Assembly (NCBI GenBank): GCA_030613605.1
Contig: JAUWLO010000082.1
Span: 1 to 8,545, forward strand
Direction of reading: 5' to 3'
DNA: 8,545 bases
DNA from: Gammaproteobacteria bacterium
Lineage (GTDB): Bacteria > Pseudomonadota > Gammaproteobacteria > SZUA-152
Part shown: one piece after another, positions 6,469 through 8,545 of the stretch
How positions within the stretch are numbered: position 1 is the first letter of the stretch
Layout: the number at the start of each line of letters is the position of its first letter
The notes under the pieces: model-generated
What the model saw: the letters and a program-made list of their open reading frames with translations, nothing else
What the model was told of the DNA's origin: nothing
Databases searched by the model: none
Program-made: the position numbers and the translations under genes

Positions 6469-8241
6469 ATGACACCCGGTCAAATATATAAACGTTTACT
6501 TGGTTATGCGCAGAAATATTGGCCAGCTTTTTTGCTGGCTGTTTTGGGTATGGCAATCATCGCGGGTACCGAAGCCGGTTTCGCATGGTTAATGAAACCC
6601 ATGCTGGATGGCAGCTTCGTAGAAAAAGATCCTGTCATCATTAAGTGGATACCCTTTGCCTTGCTATTAATCGTATTGGTGAGAGGTATTGCGGGTTTTG
6701 TTTCCAGTTACGGGATGGCATATGTTGGCCGTAATATCATTCGTGACATGCGACGGCAGATGTTCAGCCAGCTTATGCATCTTCCTACAGCCTATTACGA
6801 TAAAAATTCTTCTGCACGGTTAACCTCCAAGCTAATTTATGATGTTGGCATGGTTGCCCAGGCGGCAACCGGGGCTGTCACCATCATTATTCGTGATACC
6901 TTCACTATTTTTGGTTTAATGTTCATGATGTTTTATACCAGCTGGAAGCTTGCGCTTGTATTCATGATATTGGCGCCAGTGATTACTTTGTTAGTGGTTT
7001 CAGTCAGCAAGCGTTTTAGACGCATAAGCCAGCGAATTCAAGCTTCGATGGGAGATGTGACGCAGATATCACAGGAAATTACGGAAGGTCACCGCGTTAT
7101 AAAAATGTTTGGCGGCATTGAGGTAGAGGAAAAACATTTTTCCAGGATTAATGAAGATAATCGCCGCCAAAATATGAAGCTAGAAACAACGCGCGCGGTA
7201 AGTGTTCAAATTTCCCAATTGCTGGGCGCCTGTGGTCTTGCGGTAATTTTATATTTTGCGACCTCTGAAGAAATGCTTAAGAACCTAACAGTCGGTACCT
7301 TCATGCAATTTCTTACTGCCAGTATGTTGCTGCTTGCGCCCATGAAACGGTTAACGATGGTGCAAGCTACCGTGCAACAAGGTATCGCGGCGGCACAGAG
7401 TGTATTTGAATTGCTGGATGAAGATGAAGAAAGAAATACTGGCACCAAAGAAATAAAAAGAGCTAAAGGGAAAGTAGAATTCAGGAATGTGGTCTTCAGT
7501 TATGATTCTGATGAAGACAGGGAAAAGGGACAGGCAAAAGGAGAGGTGCTCAGCAATATAAACTTTATCGCCGAGGCGGGAGAAACCATTGCATTAGTGG
7601 GACGGTCTGGCAGTGGTAAATCAACATTAGCGAGTTTGTTGCCAAGATTTTATGATGTTACGGAAGGCGAAATCCTGCTGGATGGCGTTCCTGTGCAGGA
7701 GCTAACCATGGAAAATTTGCGTGAGCAGATAGCGCTGGTTAGCCAGGACATTACGTTGTTTAACGATACGATTACAAAGAATATCGCCTATGGCGCCTTA
7801 GCTGAGATGAGTGAGGAAGATATCCTTCGTGCCGCCGAAGCCGCCCATGCGCTGGAGTTTATTCGCGAATTACCCGATGGTTTTGATACGGTTATTGGCG
7901 ATAAAGGCGTGTTGCTTTCCGGTGGCCAACGTCAGCGAATCGCGATTGCGCGTGCGCTGTTAAAAAATGCACCCTTACTGATTCTTGACGAAGCGACTTC
8001 AGCGCTGGATACGGAATCTGAGCGTAACATCCAGGAGGCGCTAGGTGGTTTGATGAAAAATCGCACGACTCTGGTTATTGCGCATCGCTTGTCCACAGTT
8101 GAAGATGCTGACAAAATACTTGTATTACACGATGGTTGCATTGTTGAGTCAGGTACCCATCAGGAGTTGCTTACGGTTAATGGAAAATATGCGGCTTTGT
8201 ACAAAGTTCAATTTTCTGATGATCTGGAACAGTCGGAATAA
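6469..8241 (+). CDS. msbA: Lipid A export ATP-binding/permease protein MsbA
   Basis: MsbA is a homodimeric ABC exporter that flips core-lipid A from the inner to the outer leaflet of the inner membrane. The 590 residues hold a six-helix domain (helices about 18-40, 59-80, 136-157, 160-180, 250-265 and 276-292) fused to an ATPase domain (about 335-585). Motifs seen are A-loop Y345, Walker A GRSGSGKST (378-386), Q-loop Q426, signature LSGGQ (483-487), Walker B LLILDE (503-508, catalytic E508) and H-loop H539. The N-terminal YKRLLGYAQKYWP supports the start, although no good ribosome binding site precedes it. Length is about 8 residues over typical MsbA because of an acidic/basic insertion after Y345. 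lpxK follows, an operon pairing also known in E. coli, which strongly supports MsbA over other exporters. Confidence 0.95.
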   Translation: MTPGQIYKRLLGYAQKYWPAFLLAVLGMAIIAGTEAGFAWLMKPMLDGSFVEKDPVIIKWIPFALLLIVLVRGIAGFVSSYGMAYVGRNIIRDMRRQMFSQLMHLPTAYYDKNSSARLTSKLIYDVGMVAQAATGAVTIIIRDTFTIFGLMFMMFYTSWKLALVFMILAPVITLLVVSVSKRFRRISQRIQASMGDVTQISQEITEGHRVIKMFGGIEVEEKHFSRINEDNRRQNMKLETTRAVSVQISQLLGACGLAVILYFATSEEMLKNLTVGTFMQFLTASMLLLAPMKRLTMVQATVQQGIAAAQSVFELLDEDEERNTGTKEIKRAKGKVEFRNVVFSYDSDEDREKGQAKGEVLSNINFIAEAGETIALVGRSGSGKSTLASLLPRFYDVTEGEILLDGVPVQELTMENLREQIALVSQDITLFNDTITKNIAYGALAEMSEEDILRAAEAAHALEFIRELPDGFDTVIGDKGVLLSGGQRQRIAIARALLKNAPLLILDEATSALDTESERNIQEALGGLMKNRTTLVIAHRLSTVEDADKILVLHDGCIVESGTHQELLTVNGKYAALYKVQFSDDLEQSE

Positions 8242-8277
8242 ATACTGCTGGTTTTTTGAATTAAGCGGACGTTAGCT

Positions 8278-8307
8278 ATGGACCGGAGAACGGGCAGCGA
8301 AAAATGA
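8278..8307 (+). other. Nine-codon ORF overlapping the lpxK start (translation unproven)
   Basis: ATG 8278 opens a frame encoding MDRRTGSEK that ends at TGA 8305-8307, overlapping the lpxK ATG at 8304 as ATGA. GCGGA at 8265-8269 lies 8 nt upstream and could bind the ribosome, whereas lpxK itself has no well-placed site (GGAG at 8284-8287 is too far). The layout suggests lpxK translation by reinitiation. Only the sequence geometry supports this, and chance is a serious alternative. Confidence 0.3.
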
Positions 8308-8545
8308 AACGGCTTGATTATTACTGGTACAACAAAGGATTCATTACCTTGATACTTACTCCGGTATCCTGGTTGTACTGTTTTATTGCCATCGTTCGCC
8401 GCTTCGCTTACCAGGCAAAACTATTGAAAACGCATCACATGCCTGTTCCTGTGATCATCGTAGGCAACATTACCGCAGGCGGTACCGGGAAAACACCATT
8501 GGTAACATGGCTGGTAGAGCTGTTGAGAGACAATGGATATTCGCC
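8304..8545 (+). CDS. lpxK: Tetraacyldisaccharide 4'-kinase LpxK (5' part, cut by window end)
   Basis: LpxK phosphorylates the 4' position of the tetraacyldisaccharide 1-phosphate precursor to give lipid IVA, late in the Raetz pathway, at the inner-membrane surface. Only the first 80 codons are present, against a usual length of about 320-340 residues. The start MKRLDYYWYN is followed by a membrane-anchoring hydrophobic helix (about 13-31). Then comes the highly characteristic P-loop region VPVIIVGNITAGGTGKTPLV (48-67), with K63 and T64 as the nucleotide-binding lysine and threonine. The ATG at 8304 is chosen because it gives the expected N-terminus; the frame continues to the window edge without a stop. 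It lies 62 bp after msbA and is probably co-transcribed with it. Confidence 0.93.
   Translation, partial: MKRLDYYWYNKGFITLILTPVSWLYCFIAIVRRFAYQAKLLKTHHMPVPVIIVGNITAGGTGKTPLVTWLVELLRDNGYS

Noticed and set aside
1..8545. Search for CRISPR arrays, insertion sequences, tRNA/rRNA genes, toxin-antitoxin pairs or phage genes.
   Set aside because: None seen; coding is dense, all genes are core envelope or DNA-uptake genes, and no gap exceeds 150 bp.

Overview
The window is a stretch of core cell-envelope genes from a gammaproteobacterium. Gene order and protein features resemble the Pseudomonas/Cellvibrio side of that class: a lolC-lolD lipoprotein-export pair, a DUF2062 membrane protein, comEC, an exbB-exbD pair, msbA and lpxK. 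A Cellvibrionales-like origin is an inference from this synteny (msbA sitting between exbD and lpxK) and from moderate GC content. It is not proven by the sequence.

Layout. Positions 1-80 are a short leader. lolC (81-1334, +) and lolD (1367-2056, +) encode an inner-membrane ABC system that extracts lipoproteins for delivery to the outer membrane. They are separated by an exact 26-bp tandem duplication. A DUF2062 gene (2101-2652, -) converges on lolD and diverges from comEC across a 138-bp region carrying overlapping inverted repeats. comEC (2791-5202, +) encodes a full-length DNA-uptake channel with its metallo-beta-lactamase domain. After a 143-bp gap with terminator-like hairpins come exbB (5346-5969, +) and exbD (5973-6395, +), a proton-motive-force-driven motor pair 3 bp apart. 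msbA (6469-8241, +) is the lipid A-core flippase, and lpxK (8304 to the window edge, +) is the lipid A 4'-kinase, here cut off after 80 codons.

How the genes fit together. LpxK completes the lipid A precursor and MsbA flips core-lipid A across the inner membrane. LolCD releases lipoproteins to the Lol carrier. Together they supply the two main components of the outer membrane. ExbB/ExbD energise some periplasm-spanning process, but no TonB or TolA partner lies in the window. ComEC moves single-stranded DNA into the cytoplasm.

All genes look intact, and I see no mobile element, CRISPR array, tRNA or rRNA. I do not see an undescribed defence or metabolic system. The most interesting points are small-scale: the 26-bp tandem duplication that creates a nine-codon cistron overlapping the lolD start, a second nine-codon ORF overlapping the lpxK start in the same way, competing hairpins upstream of exbB, the missing lolE, and lineage-type insertions in MsbA and ComEC.
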